Source: Desulfobacterales bacterium
GTDB taxonomy: Bacteria > Desulfobacterota > Desulfobacteria > Desulfobacterales > Desulfosalsimonadaceae
Length of the DNA stretch: 64,000 bases
Reading direction: 5' to 3'
Assembly: GCA_034520365.1 (NCBI GenBank)
Contig: JAXHNP010000007.1
Coordinates: 744,001 to 808,000 of the forward strand
The notes under the pieces are model-generated. The model was not told the origin of the DNA, did not search any database, and was given only the letters and a program-made list of their open reading frames with translations. The translations under genes were made by a program, and so were the position numbers. Positions 1 through 8,029 of this stretch are shown here, one piece after another (positions within the stretch are counted from its first letter, which is position 1; every line of letters starts with the position of its first letter).

Positions 1-1
1 C

Positions 2-649
2 CGGGACCGCCTGGCGGTCAATTATGCCCTGGCAAACGTGGTGGATGCGCTGTTAAAAGGCACGCCGGCAACCCCGGAGCTAAGAATCCGCCATGACGAC
101 GGGCGGGTGGAGACCCGGGCCGGTGAGGGGCCGGCCGAACCGACGGGAATGGGGAAGGTGCCGGATTATGCGCCGTCCAAGGACCGGCCCCTGCGTATTT
201 TTACCTACGGCGTGAGCCGCAAACGCCTGGAGCAGGCGATTCAAAAGTTTCGCGTGCCGGTTCAGCTGGTTGCCGATCTGGAGCGGGCGGACATGGTGCT
301 TACCCTGAAATCCCAGGAAAAGCGAAAACCCCGGCAGCTGCTTGAGATTCAGAAAAAGGGGGTGCCCCTTCACGTGATCAAAAGCAATACCGTGACCCAG
401 ATTGAAAAATTCATGCAGAGCGTTTTCGGCGAAAACAACGGCGATACCGAGCCCGGGGAAAAACCGCAGGCGCTGTTTGAGGCCGAGGAAGCGGTCAGCC
501 GGGTTTTTGAAAAAGGCCTTCCCATCGAATTAACCCCCCGCTCCCCCTATGTACGCCGCCTTCAGCACGAGATGATTGTCCGCTACGGGCTGATCACCGA
601 AAGCCGGGGCCAGAAGAACAACCGACGCGTGGTGATATATCCGTTCTAA
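2..649 (+). CDS. R3H-domain nucleic-acid-binding protein (C-terminal part)
   Basis: The reading frame is open from the first base of the window, so the start lies upstream and only about 215 residues are visible. Near the C-terminus there is an Arg-x3-His motif (RRLQH, about base 550), followed by a Tyr/Gly/Ser-rich tail; this is the signature of an R3H single-stranded nucleic-acid-binding domain. The preceding segment resembles the region linking an AAA ATPase domain (SpoIIIAA/Ycf45 type) to R3H in deltaproteobacterial proteins, but the ATPase itself is outside the window. The assignment is inferred from the R3H motif and the overall layout. No partner gene is visible downstream; the next 500 bases are repeats and leader. 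Confidence 0.7.
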   Translation, partial: RDRLAVNYALANVVDALLKGTPATPELRIRHDDGRVETRAGEGPAEPTGMGKVPDYAPSKDRPLRIFTYGVSRKRLEQAIQKFRVPVQLVADLERADMVLTLKSQEKRKPRQLLEIQKKGVPLHVIKSNTVTQIEKFMQSVFGENNGDTEPGEKPQALFEAEEAVSRVFEKGLPIELTPRSPYVRRLQHEMIVRYGLITESRGQKNNRRVVIYPF

Positions 650-684
650 CCGAACAGAGGTATTAAAGGGCATTGGTTTTCTGC

Positions 685-935
685 ATATTGGTCGGCACGG
701 TGGCCGACCCTACGTAATTTCTGCGTCATATTGGTCGGCACGGTGGCCGACCCTACGCAATTTCTGCATTAACCCTCGTAGAAGGGCAGGCTAACGTACC
801 TGCCTGAAGCCGACCCTACGTAATTTCTGCGTCATATTGGTCGGCACGGTGGCCGACCCTACGCAATTTCTGCGTTAACCCTCGTAGGGCAGGCCACCGT
901 GCCTGCCTGAAGACAGATAAAACAAATTTACCGTG
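685..935. repeat. Expanded array of family A hairpins
   Basis: Three copies of a unit containing the hairpin GGTCGGCACGGTGGCCGACC, each followed by a near-identical spacer (TACG[T/C]AATTTCTGCG), alternate with two copies of a second hairpin unit. The array ends at 935 with AACAAATTTACCGTG, which is the right terminus of family A elements found elsewhere. The left terminus is absent, so this looks like a tandemly expanded, decayed family A copy. The rest of the 650-1165 gap holds only the leader of the downstream S1 gene. Confidence 0.8.
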
Positions 936-1165
936 GCCTGTCCCATTGCAAACCGGTTTTTTATTGTTATTTTATTATGTAATCCCGGAATAATCGGTAA
1001 TCGGTTCATTGCTTAGGGGCAAGGCGGTATGCGTTGATTCATTGCTTCAGTCGCTGGTGAAAATGGATGTCGCTTGGATGATGCGAGGCATCTTGTCCCT
1101 TATTGGATAGGATGCTTTTTTTGTTGGTCGATTGGCGGGATAAGTCAATTTGGAGGTGCATACAT

Positions 1166-2626
1166 ATGTATACGGAACATACGGAATATAGCAGGCAGGC
1201 GGACGGTTTTTCCCCAAATGAATCAGCGGAGCCGGGGATGGATGAATTTTCGGAAATGAGCGGCGAAGACCTGATGGCCGTTTATGAGCAGACATTCAAG
1301 GAATTTAAGACCGGTGAAATCGTCGAGGGGGAAGTGGTTGATATGGATAATGAGCGGGTGCTCATCGATATCGGCTACAAGACAGAGGGCGAAGTGCCGA
1401 AGGCGGAGTTCCTTGATAATAACAGAGAGTTTCATCTGAATATCGGTGATCGGGTCCAGGTGGTGCTGGTCCACAAAGATGAGGACGGCTATCCGGTGCT
1501 CTCCCGGCATGGGGTGGCACAGGTCCGGCGCCTGGATGAGCTGCAGAAGAAGTATGATTCCGGGGAAACCGTAACCGGTAAAATCGTTTCCCGGAAAAAG
1601 GGCGGTTTTATCGTGGATGTGGGCATATCCGCGTTTCTGCCGGCCTCCCAGCTGGATGTGAAGCGAATCAATGATTTTGATGCCTGGCTGGATACGGAGC
1701 AGGAGTTTAAGGTGCTGCAGTTTGACCGGAAAAGTGAAAATGTGGTGCTATCCCGGCGCGTGCTTTTGGAAGAGGCCTATCAGCGCGAAAAGGAAGCGGC
1801 CATCAAGCGTATCCACAAGGGCGATGTGATTGAAGGCACCATCAACAACATTACCGATTACGGCCTGTTTGTGGAGTTAGGCAGTATTGTCGGGCTGGTG
1901 CATGTCAGCAATTTGGGCTGGACAACCATGAAGCACCCGGCCAAATTATATGACGTGGGTGAGAAGGTTTCCGTTAAGGTCCTGGATGTGGATGAGAGCA
2001 GCATGAAGGTGACTTTAGGCACGAAGCAGCTGATGCCCAATCCCTGGGATACCCTTCATGAGCGCTATCCCGTGGGCTCGGTGATCGAGGGCAATGTCAA
2101 AAAGGTGACCGATTTCGGCATCTTTGTGGCCATTGAGGAAGGCATCAACGGCCTGGTTCATGTTTCCGACTTGTCCTGGACCGAGGAGATCAAGTCGGCG
2201 GCCCAGCATTATAAGCGGGGCGATACGGTGACCGCTAAAATCCTGGATATTGACCGGGAGAACCAGCGGGTCCGCCTGGGCGTTAAGCAGCTGTATCCGC
2301 ATCCCTGGGAGGAAGTGGCCCGAACCTATCTGCCGGGTACCCCGGTAACCGGAAAAATCATTAACATCACCAGTTTCGGGCTTTTCACGGAAATAGATGA
2401 GGGCGTCCAGGGCCTGGTCCATGTTTCCGAAATTCCGGCTAAAAAGGGGGGGAACCCCCTTGAGCAGTTTGAGGTGGGACAAACCATCGAGGCCCGCGTT
2501 ATCGAGGTGCTGCCAGAAGAAAAAAAGATAAGGCTCAGCTTAAAGCCGGAGCCGAAAGAAAAAAGCGAACTGGGCCAGATGCTGCGCGAGAAGTTTGCGG
2601 AAAAGGGAGCAGGCAGCTCGGAGTAG
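1166..2626 (+). CDS. S1-domain RNA-binding protein (30S ribosomal protein S1-like)
   Basis: This 486-residue protein contains five consecutive S1 (OB-fold) repeats, starting near residues 46, 129, 216, 300 and 387. Repeats 3-5 carry the canonical GLVHVS core. Classical ribosomal S1 has six repeats and about 560 residues, so this is a five-repeat form: either a divergent RpsA or a paralogue that binds mRNA during translation initiation. The start was set at ATG 1166 because a GGAGG sits nine bases upstream; a longer in-frame ATG at 1103 has no comparable site. The first 45 residues are acidic and not S1-like. It is monocistronic as far as can be seen, between repeat-rich gaps. Confidence 0.85.
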   Translation: MYTEHTEYSRQADGFSPNESAEPGMDEFSEMSGEDLMAVYEQTFKEFKTGEIVEGEVVDMDNERVLIDIGYKTEGEVPKAEFLDNNREFHLNIGDRVQVVLVHKDEDGYPVLSRHGVAQVRRLDELQKKYDSGETVTGKIVSRKKGGFIVDVGISAFLPASQLDVKRINDFDAWLDTEQEFKVLQFDRKSENVVLSRRVLLEEAYQREKEAAIKRIHKGDVIEGTINNITDYGLFVELGSIVGLVHVSNLGWTTMKHPAKLYDVGEKVSVKVLDVDESSMKVTLGTKQLMPNPWDTLHERYPVGSVIEGNVKKVTDFGIFVAIEEGINGLVHVSDLSWTEEIKSAAQHYKRGDTVTAKILDIDRENQRVRLGVKQLYPHPWEEVARTYLPGTPVTGKIINITSFGLFTEIDEGVQGLVHVSEIPAKKGGNPLEQFEVGQTIEARVIEVLPEEKKIRLSLKPEPKEKSELGQMLREKFAEKGAGSSE

Positions 2627-2660
2627 TCTGTTCCGCACTGGACTGCTCTGTGCTCCCCTG

Positions 2661-2880
2661 GTGGCTTTTTAATAAGCGGTTTATAGCGCCGCCAAGGCAT
2701 TTTTGCCGAAAGTAACTAAAAAAGGCCCCCATAATCCGTCCATACTGTCATTTCGAGCGTCAGCGAGAAATCTTTAAGATTCCTTCGATACTGTCATTTC
2801 GAGCGGGAGCGAGAAATCTTTAAGATTCCTCGTCGCTGGCGCTCCTCGGAATGACAGAGGCGGAACGTTTTGGAATAACA
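2661..2880. repeat. Composite palindromic repeat (copy 1)
   Basis: This gap holds a two-part repeat. First comes a segment containing GCATTTTTGCCGAAAGTAAC; then a hairpin built from CTGTCATTTCGAGC and its complement, with the left arm duplicated (2746 and 2791). The same two parts in the same order recur at 47305-47485. The hairpin core is shared with family B elements, but the family B outer ends are missing. Confidence 0.8.
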
Positions 2881-2932
2881 ACAAATATTTTTTGCTTTGC
2901 TGTTATCCCAAATCGCTTTTTTCCCTATGCCC

Positions 2933-3343
2933 TTAATCAGCAAACCTAAATGCCGGCCGGGCGGCCGGGCCGTCCGAATATTTGTCCCCGGGAAAAATCC
3001 GGGTCCCCATCTGGACGGGCCTGCCGATCAGATCCAGGGAAGCCCGGGACGGGTCCAGATCATAGAGATTGCCCATAATCCAGGGCCCTTCCTCAAGTTC
3101 CACCAGTACGATGATATAGGGGGCTTCACTTTCCCGCCCCTCGGCCGCCACGTAGACCGTGGTATAGGTTGTGATTTTTCCCTTGCCGCTTAATTCCGTC
3201 ACGTCCAGATCAAAGCCCGTGCAGCTGCTGCAGCTCATCTGCGGCGGGCAGGTCACTGTGCCGCATTCTTTGCATTTCAAGCCCATGAGTTTATTCTTCA
3301 TGAGCGCCTTATGATATTCTTTAAATGAAAGTTTGTATTCCAT
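2933..3343 (-). CDS. DUF35 Zn-ribbon/OB-fold protein, thiolase partner
   Basis: This 136-residue protein has a rubredoxin-like zinc ribbon formed by Cys24-x2-Cys27 and Cys38-x2-Cys41, followed by an OB-fold of the DUF35 family. DUF35 proteins associate with thiolase-fold enzymes and are thought to bind acyl-CoA. Consistent with this, the gene is last in a leftward operon directly after a thiolase (20-base gap). The three genes probably act together on beta-ketoacyl-CoA substrates. The start is preceded by AGGAGG. Confidence 0.88.
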   Translation of the reverse strand: MEYKLSFKEYHKALMKNKLMGLKCKECGTVTCPPQMSCSSCTGFDLDVTELSGKGKITTYTTVYVAAEGRESEAPYIIVLVELEEGPWIMGNLYDLDPSRASLDLIGRPVQMGTRIFPGDKYSDGPAARPAFRFAD

Positions 3344-3363
3344 TTTTGCCCTCCTATGTTTCG

Positions 3364-4545
3364 TTAGACGCCTGTCTGCAGGATCAAGTTGCTGATAATG
3401 CCGTCGCCGCCCAGGGTGTCCACCAGCCCGGTTTTGGCGCCTTCCACCTGGCGCCCTTCGGCCGCCATATCCCCTCTTAACTGACGGACCACCTCACAGG
3501 TCTGGGAGGCGCCGGTGGCGCCGATGGGGTGTCCCTTGGCCTTTAATCCGCCGGAAATGTTGATGGGGATTTTCCCGTCGATCTTGGTCTCGCCCTTTTC
3601 CCAGAGTTCGCCGCCTTTGCCGTTTTCCGCAAAACCCATGTTTTCCGCCGCGATAATGCTGGCAATGCTGAAGCAGTCGTGGAGTTCGCAGAGGTCGATG
3701 TCCTCCGGGCCGATGCCGGCCATATCATAGGCCTGTTTGACTGAGAGCTCCCGGGCCCGAATCCGCGGCAGGAAAGGCGCCTGGGCACTCATTTTAGGGG
3801 AGGAGGCCTGGCCGATGCCGGTGATGTAGACCGGTTTGTCGGTAAGCTGTTTGGCTTTTTCTTCAGAGGCCAGCACCAGGACGGCCGCGCCGTCGGAGAA
3901 GGGACAGCAGTCTAAGAGCCTTAAGGGGGAGGCCACCACAAAGCCCTTGGACACCTGATCCATAGTGATTTCCTTGTGCTTGAACTGCGCGTGCGGGTTT
4001 TTGGTGCCGTAGAAATGGGACTGCACGGATATCATGGACATCTGCTCCCGGAGCCGTTCCATGGCAACCTCGTATTTGTATGCATAAAGATTGGCCAGCA
4101 GGGCGAAGTAAGCGGGAAACGTAATACCTGCCGGAAACTCATATTTAGCGTCGCTGCCCATGGCAAAGGTCCGGGTGGCGAGCGGCGTGCCCATGGCGGT
4201 GGCCTTTTCCGTGCCGCCCACCAGCACCACATCATAGAAGCCCGAGGCCACCCACATGAATGCGTCCCGGATGGCCAGGGTGGCGGACGCGCAGGCCCCC
4301 TCGAACCGGGTGGCGGGCACGTGATGGCAGCCCAGTTCATTGGCGATATAGGATTGAATCATGCCCTGGCCTTCGGCAAAGTCGCCGAACACGTTGCCGC
4401 AGTAAAGGGCCTGGATATCCTTCGGGACGACCGAAGCCTCCTGCATGGCCTCGGTCCCTGCCTCGCAAAACATTTCAACCTCTGTTTTCGGCGCATCGGA
4501 CATAAAATCGGTATGCCCGGTGCCCACGATGGCAACTTTTCTCAT
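3364..4545 (-). CDS. Thiolase (SCP2-type acetyl-CoA acetyltransferase)
   Basis: This 393-residue thiolase-fold protein has its acyl-accepting cysteine at about residue 85 in the motif EGACASATLA, and a C-terminal KGHPIGATG motif carrying the catalytic histidine. It belongs to the SCP2-like thiolases that pair with DUF35 proteins and act on beta-ketoacyl-CoA thiolysis or condensation. An upstream in-frame ATG at 4575 exists, but AGGAG lies just before ATG 4545 and the protein there begins with the family-typical KVAIVGTG. The gene lies between an SDR dehydrogenase and a DUF35 gene on the same strand, forming a beta-oxidation-like operon. The exact substrate cannot be read from sequence. Confidence 0.9.
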   Translation of the reverse strand: MRKVAIVGTGHTDFMSDAPKTEVEMFCEAGTEAMQEASVVPKDIQALYCGNVFGDFAEGQGMIQSYIANELGCHHVPATRFEGACASATLAIRDAFMWVASGFYDVVLVGGTEKATAMGTPLATRTFAMGSDAKYEFPAGITFPAYFALLANLYAYKYEVAMERLREQMSMISVQSHFYGTKNPHAQFKHKEITMDQVSKGFVVASPLRLLDCCPFSDGAAVLVLASEEKAKQLTDKPVYITGIGQASSPKMSAQAPFLPRIRARELSVKQAYDMAGIGPEDIDLCELHDCFSIASIIAAENMGFAENGKGGELWEKGETKIDGKIPINISGGLKAKGHPIGATGASQTCEVVRQLRGDMAAEGRQVEGAKTGLVDTLGGDGIISNLILQTGV

Positions 4546-4604
4546 GGTAGTCTCCTTTGAAGTTATTAAAAACATCCTTTAAGTCCACAAACCCTACACC
4601 CTTT

Positions 4605-5372
4605 TTATTTCGCCGGCATCCTGAGGGCGGAGTCCAGCCGGATGGTCTCGCCGTTTAGCACCGGATTGGCGATAATGGACTGAACCATCTGCGCAAATTC
4701 CGAGGGCTTGCCGAAGCGCGACGGAAACGGGAGCTGGGCTTCCAGGGACTCCCGGACCTTATCGCCCAGGGCCGCAAACATCGGGGTGTCAAACAGCCCG
4801 GGCGCGATGGTGATCACGCGGATGCCGTGATCGGCGAATTCCCTGGCAATGGGCAGCGTCATGCCGACAATTCCGGCTTTGGAGGCGGCATAGGCCACCT
4901 GGCCCACCTGGCCTTCAAAGGCGGCGACAGAGGCGGTGTTGATGACAATGCCGCGCTCGCCCTCTTCATTCGGGGTGTTCTCGATCATGTGCGGGGCGGC
5001 CAGCCGGATGACGTTGAAGGCACCCACCAGGTTGACCTGGATGGTTTTGGTGAATTTATTGAGATCCATGGGGCCTTTTTTGCCGACCACCTTGGCCGGG
5101 ATGCCGATACCGGCGCAGTTGATGACCCCGTTGATCGCGCCGAACGCATCCATGGTTTTCTGAACGCCGGCCTGAACCGAGGTCTCATCCGAGACATCCG
5201 TGTGACAGTAGATGGCCGCATTTCCCAGTTCCTTTGCGAGCGCCTCGCCGTTTTCATCCGAGAGATCGAAAATGGCGGCATTTCCGCCGTCCGCCACCAG
5301 GCTGCGCACTGTGGCCTCGCCCAGTCCGGACGCGGCGCCGGTGACAATAAATGTGTTTCCCTTGACCTCCAT
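4605..5372 (-). CDS. 3-hydroxyacyl-CoA dehydrogenase-like SDR
   Basis: This 255-residue classical short-chain dehydrogenase has the dinucleotide motif TGAASGLG at residues 11-18, Ser148, and the catalytic pair Tyr161/Lys165 (YAASK). Overall it resembles type II 3-hydroxyacyl-CoA dehydrogenase (HSD17B10-like), which oxidises the 3-hydroxyacyl-CoA that a thiolase would then cleave. It is first of a three-gene leftward operon with that thiolase and a DUF35 protein. Start 5372 was chosen over 5393 because GGAGG is placed seven bases before it and the protein starts immediately before the Rossmann strand. Confidence 0.9.
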   Translation of the reverse strand: MEVKGNTFIVTGAASGLGEATVRSLVADGGNAAIFDLSDENGEALAKELGNAAIYCHTDVSDETSVQAGVQKTMDAFGAINGVINCAGIGIPAKVVGKKGPMDLNKFTKTIQVNLVGAFNVIRLAAPHMIENTPNEEGERGIVINTASVAAFEGQVGQVAYAASKAGIVGMTLPIAREFADHGIRVITIAPGLFDTPMFAALGDKVRESLEAQLPFPSRFGKPSEFAQMVQSIIANPVLNGETIRLDSALRMPAK

Positions 5373-5416
5373 TTTAAAGCCTCCTTTCCTCAAGTATTGC
5401 GTAATGATTCTATGCC

Positions 5417-5561
5417 TGATGCCATTAACTTAAGTTTTGAAGTGAGCGCGGCTGTCATTTCGAGCGGCAGCGAGAAATCTTTTAACTGGATAATTTTTAA
5501 GATTTCTCGTCGCTATCGCTCCTCGAAATGACATGCGGAAGGAGCTCAGTTAATGACACTT
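5417..5561. mobile_element. Family B miniature inverted-repeat element (diverged copy)
   Basis: The outer ends ATGCCATTAACTTAAG (left) and GTTAATGACA (right) are inverted copies of each other, and inside is a long hairpin CTGTCATTTCGAGC...GCTCCTCGAAATGACA. This matches the intact 147-bp copies at 25071 and 58379 but is 145 bp with weaker flanking direct repeats (about 7 of 10). It sits between the SDR operon promoter region and the 3' end of polX. Confidence 0.75.
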
Positions 5562-5564
5562 ACT

Positions 5565-7295
5565 CTATCCTCTTTTCAACGCCGTCAAAAGCTCCGTTAA
5601 CGGCCGCGTGTTGAGCACATCGTTTTTGGTCAGCCACCCGCGGCGGGCCTCGGTGACGCCGTTTCGGATGTAATTGAGGTTGTCCGTGCTGTGGGCGTCG
5701 GTTGAAATAACGATTTTAACCCCCCGCCCGGCCGCTGTTTTGCAATAATTATGCGGCAGATCCAGCCGGTCGGGCTGACTGTTTAATTCAATGGTAATGC
5801 CGCGCTGCCGGGCGGCGTCAATAATGGCCTCAAGGTCGACATCCATTGGCTCCCGCCGGTTGATGAGCCGGGCGGTGGCATGGCCCAGGATTTGAAAATA
5901 GGGGTTGTCCATGGCCCGGATGATCCGCTCGGTCTGTTTGGGCCCGGCCAGCCGCTGCTGGTAATGCACCGAACCGATGACCACGTCAAGTTCCTTTAAA
6001 ACCGCATCCGGCAGGTCAAGACGCCCGTCCGCCAGAATGTCCACCTCTATGCCTTTGAGGATCGTAATGCCGTCTGTTTTCTCATTGATTTTGTCGATTT
6101 CGGCCATGTGGTCCCGGAGCTGCTTTTCATTGAGCCCGCCGGCCATGGCCACCTGCCTGGAATGCTCGGTAACGGCAAAATATTCGTAGCCGCGTTTTAC
6201 GGCTGCCTCGGCCATCTCGGAAATGGTGTTTCGGCCGTCGCTTCTGAGGGTGTGCAGATGCAGATCCCCGCGGATGTCTGCGACGGTGATCAAATCCGGC
6301 AGGGCACCGGCTTGGGCCGCCTCGATTTCGCCCATGTTTTCCCGGAGTTCGGGCTCGATATAGGAAAGCCCCACGGTTTCATACACGGCTTCTTCGGTCT
6401 CGCCGGCGATTCGCTCCTCATTTCTGTACACGCCGTATTCGTTTATTTTTAAATCCCTTTCAACGGCCAGCTTGCGCACGGCCACGTTATGGGCTTTGGA
6501 GCCGGTAAAGTAATGGAGCGCCGCGCCGTAGCTCACCTGCGGTACAATCCGCAGATCCACCTGCAGCCCGGAGCGCAGGTGCACCGAGCTTTTGGTCTGC
6601 CCGTGGGCGTCGATCCGGGCGACGTCTTCGAACTCCACGAACGCCTTCATGATGTCGTCTTCATGGCCCCGCTTGCAGGTTACCAGCATGTCAAGGTCCC
6701 CCACGGTCTCCCTGCCGCGGCGGAAACTGCCGGCAATGGTGACCTGCTTGGCGCCTGCCTGGTTTCTGATGTGCTCGGCCAGAGCGGCGGCCACGGGTTC
6801 CGCATCGCTGTACAGGATCCGCTTGCCGGCATCTTTTTTCAGCTTGCCGATGGAGTTTAAGATTTTTTCCTGGCTTTTTCTGCCAAAACCCTCAAGTTCG
6901 GCGATTTTACCGGTTTGGGCGGCGGTTTTGAGCTCCTCCACGGTGGAAACGCCAAGTTTATGGTAGATGGCCGCCACTTTTTTGGGGCCCAGGGCCGGAA
7001 TCGCCAGCAGATCGAGCAATGTGGGCGGGAGTTCGGTTTTTAGTTCCTGAAGGTCCTCAAGCTGGCCGGTCGCCACAATTTCTTTTATTTTTTCGGCAAG
7101 ATCCTTGCCGATGCCCCGGAACCGGGTCAGATCGGCTTCGTCCTGCACCAGTTTGTGCATCTGTTCGCTCATGCCGTCTATGAACCGGGCGGCCTCCCGG
7201 TAGGCACGGACCCGGAACGGATTGACCCCCTTGACTTCCATGAGATCGGCCACCTGGTTGAAAATATCCCGGATTTCCTTGTTTTGGACGCTCAT
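5565..7295 (-). CDS. polX: DNA polymerase/3'-5' exonuclease PolX
   Basis: This 576-residue protein has the full bacterial PolX layout. Helix-hairpin-helix motifs occur in residues 1-150. A nucleotidyltransferase core follows, with GS189-190, Asp200, Asp202 and Asp247. A C-terminal PHP domain begins with DLHLH at about 344-348. Bacterial PolX fills short gaps in base-excision repair, and its PHP domain provides manganese-dependent 3'-5' exonuclease activity. All three polymerase aspartates and the PHP histidines are present. The gene is monocistronic. Its 5' end faces the flavodoxin remnant and the inserted element at 7.4 kb, and a family B element abuts its 3' end. Confidence 0.95.
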   Translation of the reverse strand: MSVQNKEIRDIFNQVADLMEVKGVNPFRVRAYREAARFIDGMSEQMHKLVQDEADLTRFRGIGKDLAEKIKEIVATGQLEDLQELKTELPPTLLDLLAIPALGPKKVAAIYHKLGVSTVEELKTAAQTGKIAELEGFGRKSQEKILNSIGKLKKDAGKRILYSDAEPVAAALAEHIRNQAGAKQVTIAGSFRRGRETVGDLDMLVTCKRGHEDDIMKAFVEFEDVARIDAHGQTKSSVHLRSGLQVDLRIVPQVSYGAALHYFTGSKAHNVAVRKLAVERDLKINEYGVYRNEERIAGETEEAVYETVGLSYIEPELRENMGEIEAAQAGALPDLITVADIRGDLHLHTLRSDGRNTISEMAEAAVKRGYEYFAVTEHSRQVAMAGGLNEKQLRDHMAEIDKINEKTDGITILKGIEVDILADGRLDLPDAVLKELDVVIGSVHYQQRLAGPKQTERIIRAMDNPYFQILGHATARLINRREPMDVDLEAIIDAARQRGITIELNSQPDRLDLPHNYCKTAAGRGVKIVISTDAHSTDNLNYIRNGVTEARRGWLTKNDVLNTRPLTELLTALKRG

Positions 7296-7318
7296 CTGCC
7301 AGCCCTTTGGGGTTCGAT

Positions 7319-7408
7319 CAAAATTTTAATCTAATATATTATACCTCCACCGGCAACACGAAAAAGGTAGCGGAAACCATAGGGGGTTATCTATTGCACC
7401 TATGGCGT
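7319..7408 (+). pseudogene. Flavodoxin N-terminal remnant
   Basis: Translated on the plus strand this stretch gives NLIYYTSTGNTKKVAETIGG, the strand-loop-helix of a flavodoxin with the FMN-phosphate-binding TSTGNT motif. No ATG or ribosome site precedes it, and the similarity stops within about 30 codons, where the inserted element at 7409 begins. Rejoining the sequence across the element does not restore recognisable flavodoxin, so the gene was already truncated or lost its 3' part at the same event. Confidence 0.6.
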
Positions 7409-7459
7409 GACGGTAAATTTGTTCTAACCGCAAAATCCATACCCCCGGTCCTGTTAACG

Positions 7460-7912
7460 CTAAGGTTGGGATTCGTTTTCTTCGCTATCGGGATCGAAAT
7501 CCAAATCGAAATCGCTATCGGGATCGGGATCGATGCTGTAGACTTCCTGATCCTCTCGAACTTGGTATCCTCTTCCGCCGAGACGGCTGAGCATCGCGGC
7601 CATACGGTCGAGTTCATCCTTGCGGTTCCGGCTTTCCATCTTGTCCAGCGCCTTGCCGACAACCAGCACATCTTGAATCGCCGCGCACTCAAGCGCGGAG
7701 CCACGAGCGATTTCGAAATAACGCCTTCGGTCGGCTTCCGCGGTCTTGCCATTACCTTCGGCGATATTGAGCGGTATCGACTGGCTGGCCCGAAGCCATT
7801 GATCCCGGGCGGGCCGATGGACTCCGTTCAGGCTGTCGGCCTTCTCGTAAACCCATGCAACGTAGCCTATTGAAAGGCGATAGACGTCCAGTTTTTCGTG
7901 TCCAAGGTTCAT
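7460..7912 (-). CDS. Four-helix-bundle protein (23S rRNA intervening-sequence type)
   Basis: This is a roughly 150-residue protein of the S23/IVP family (PF05635-like). Recognisable family features are LDVYRLS near the start, RASQSIPLNIAEGNG in the middle, and RRRYFEIARGSALE in the third helix. The family forms small four-helix-bundle oligomers first found inside intervening sequences of 23S rRNA; molecular function is unknown. The tail after the bundle is an acidic run of Asp-Pro/Asp-Ser/Asp-Phe repeats created by one arm of an inverted repeat reading through the gene. Start 7912 (MNLGHEK) was chosen because homology begins there; there is no good ribosome site, and an in-frame extension to 7999 would cross the element boundary. 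Confidence 0.82.
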   Translation of the reverse strand: MNLGHEKLDVYRLSIGYVAWVYEKADSLNGVHRPARDQWLRASQSIPLNIAEGNGKTAEADRRRYFEIARGSALECAAIQDVLVVGKALDKMESRNRKDELDRMAAMLSRLGGRGYQVREDQEVYSIDPDPDSDFDLDFDPDSEENESQP

Positions 7913-7954
7913 ATTTTTTTCGATCCCGATCCCGATTTCGATTTCGATTTGGAT
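7499..7954. repeat. 35-bp inverted repeat around the four-helix-bundle gene
   Basis: Arms at 7499-7533 and 7920-7954 are complementary at 33 of 35 positions. Each is made of degenerate GATCGG and AAATCG hexamer-like units. The arms enclose 386 bp that include the start codon and most of the gene; the 7499 arm is translated as the acidic C-terminal tail. An RNA from this unit could fold into a long stem closing a coding loop, the same architecture as 23S rRNA intervening sequences. Confidence 0.85.
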
Positions 7955-7992
7955 ACAGAACAAATTAGCCCTGCCTATGGCGCGACCGGGTA

Positions 7993-8020
7993 TTGACATT
8001 TATTTTACATTCGTTATTTT
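7993..8020 (+). promoter_or_regulatory. Putative sigma-70-type promoter for amylosucrase
   Basis: TTGACA at 7993-7998 is followed after 16 bases by TATTTT at 8015-8020. Transcription would start about 8027, almost at the ATG at 8030, so the mRNA may be nearly leaderless; this agrees with the lack of a ribosome-binding site. The promoter lies just outside the right end of the inserted element. Confidence 0.4.
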
Positions 8021-8029
8021 TGACTACTT

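Larger units (their letters stand above)
7409..7973 (-). mobile_element. 565-bp element carrying a four-helix-bundle gene
   Basis: The ends GACGGTAAATTTGTTCT (7409-7425) and AGAACAAATTAGCCCTG (7957-7973) are inverted copies matching at 13 of 17 positions. The inner AATTTGTTCT is identical to the terminus of the family A miniature elements. The element is flanked by CCTATGGCGT (7399-7408) and CCTATGGCGC (7974-7983), a 9/10 direct repeat like those around family A copies. It contains one complete gene (7460-7912, minus strand) and a 35-bp internal inverted repeat. No transposase is encoded. Confidence 0.75.

Noticed and set aside
7426-7873. Plus-strand open frame continuing from the flavodoxin remnant
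   Set aside because: Past the remnant it is only the antisense of the four-helix-bundle gene and shows no family pattern.
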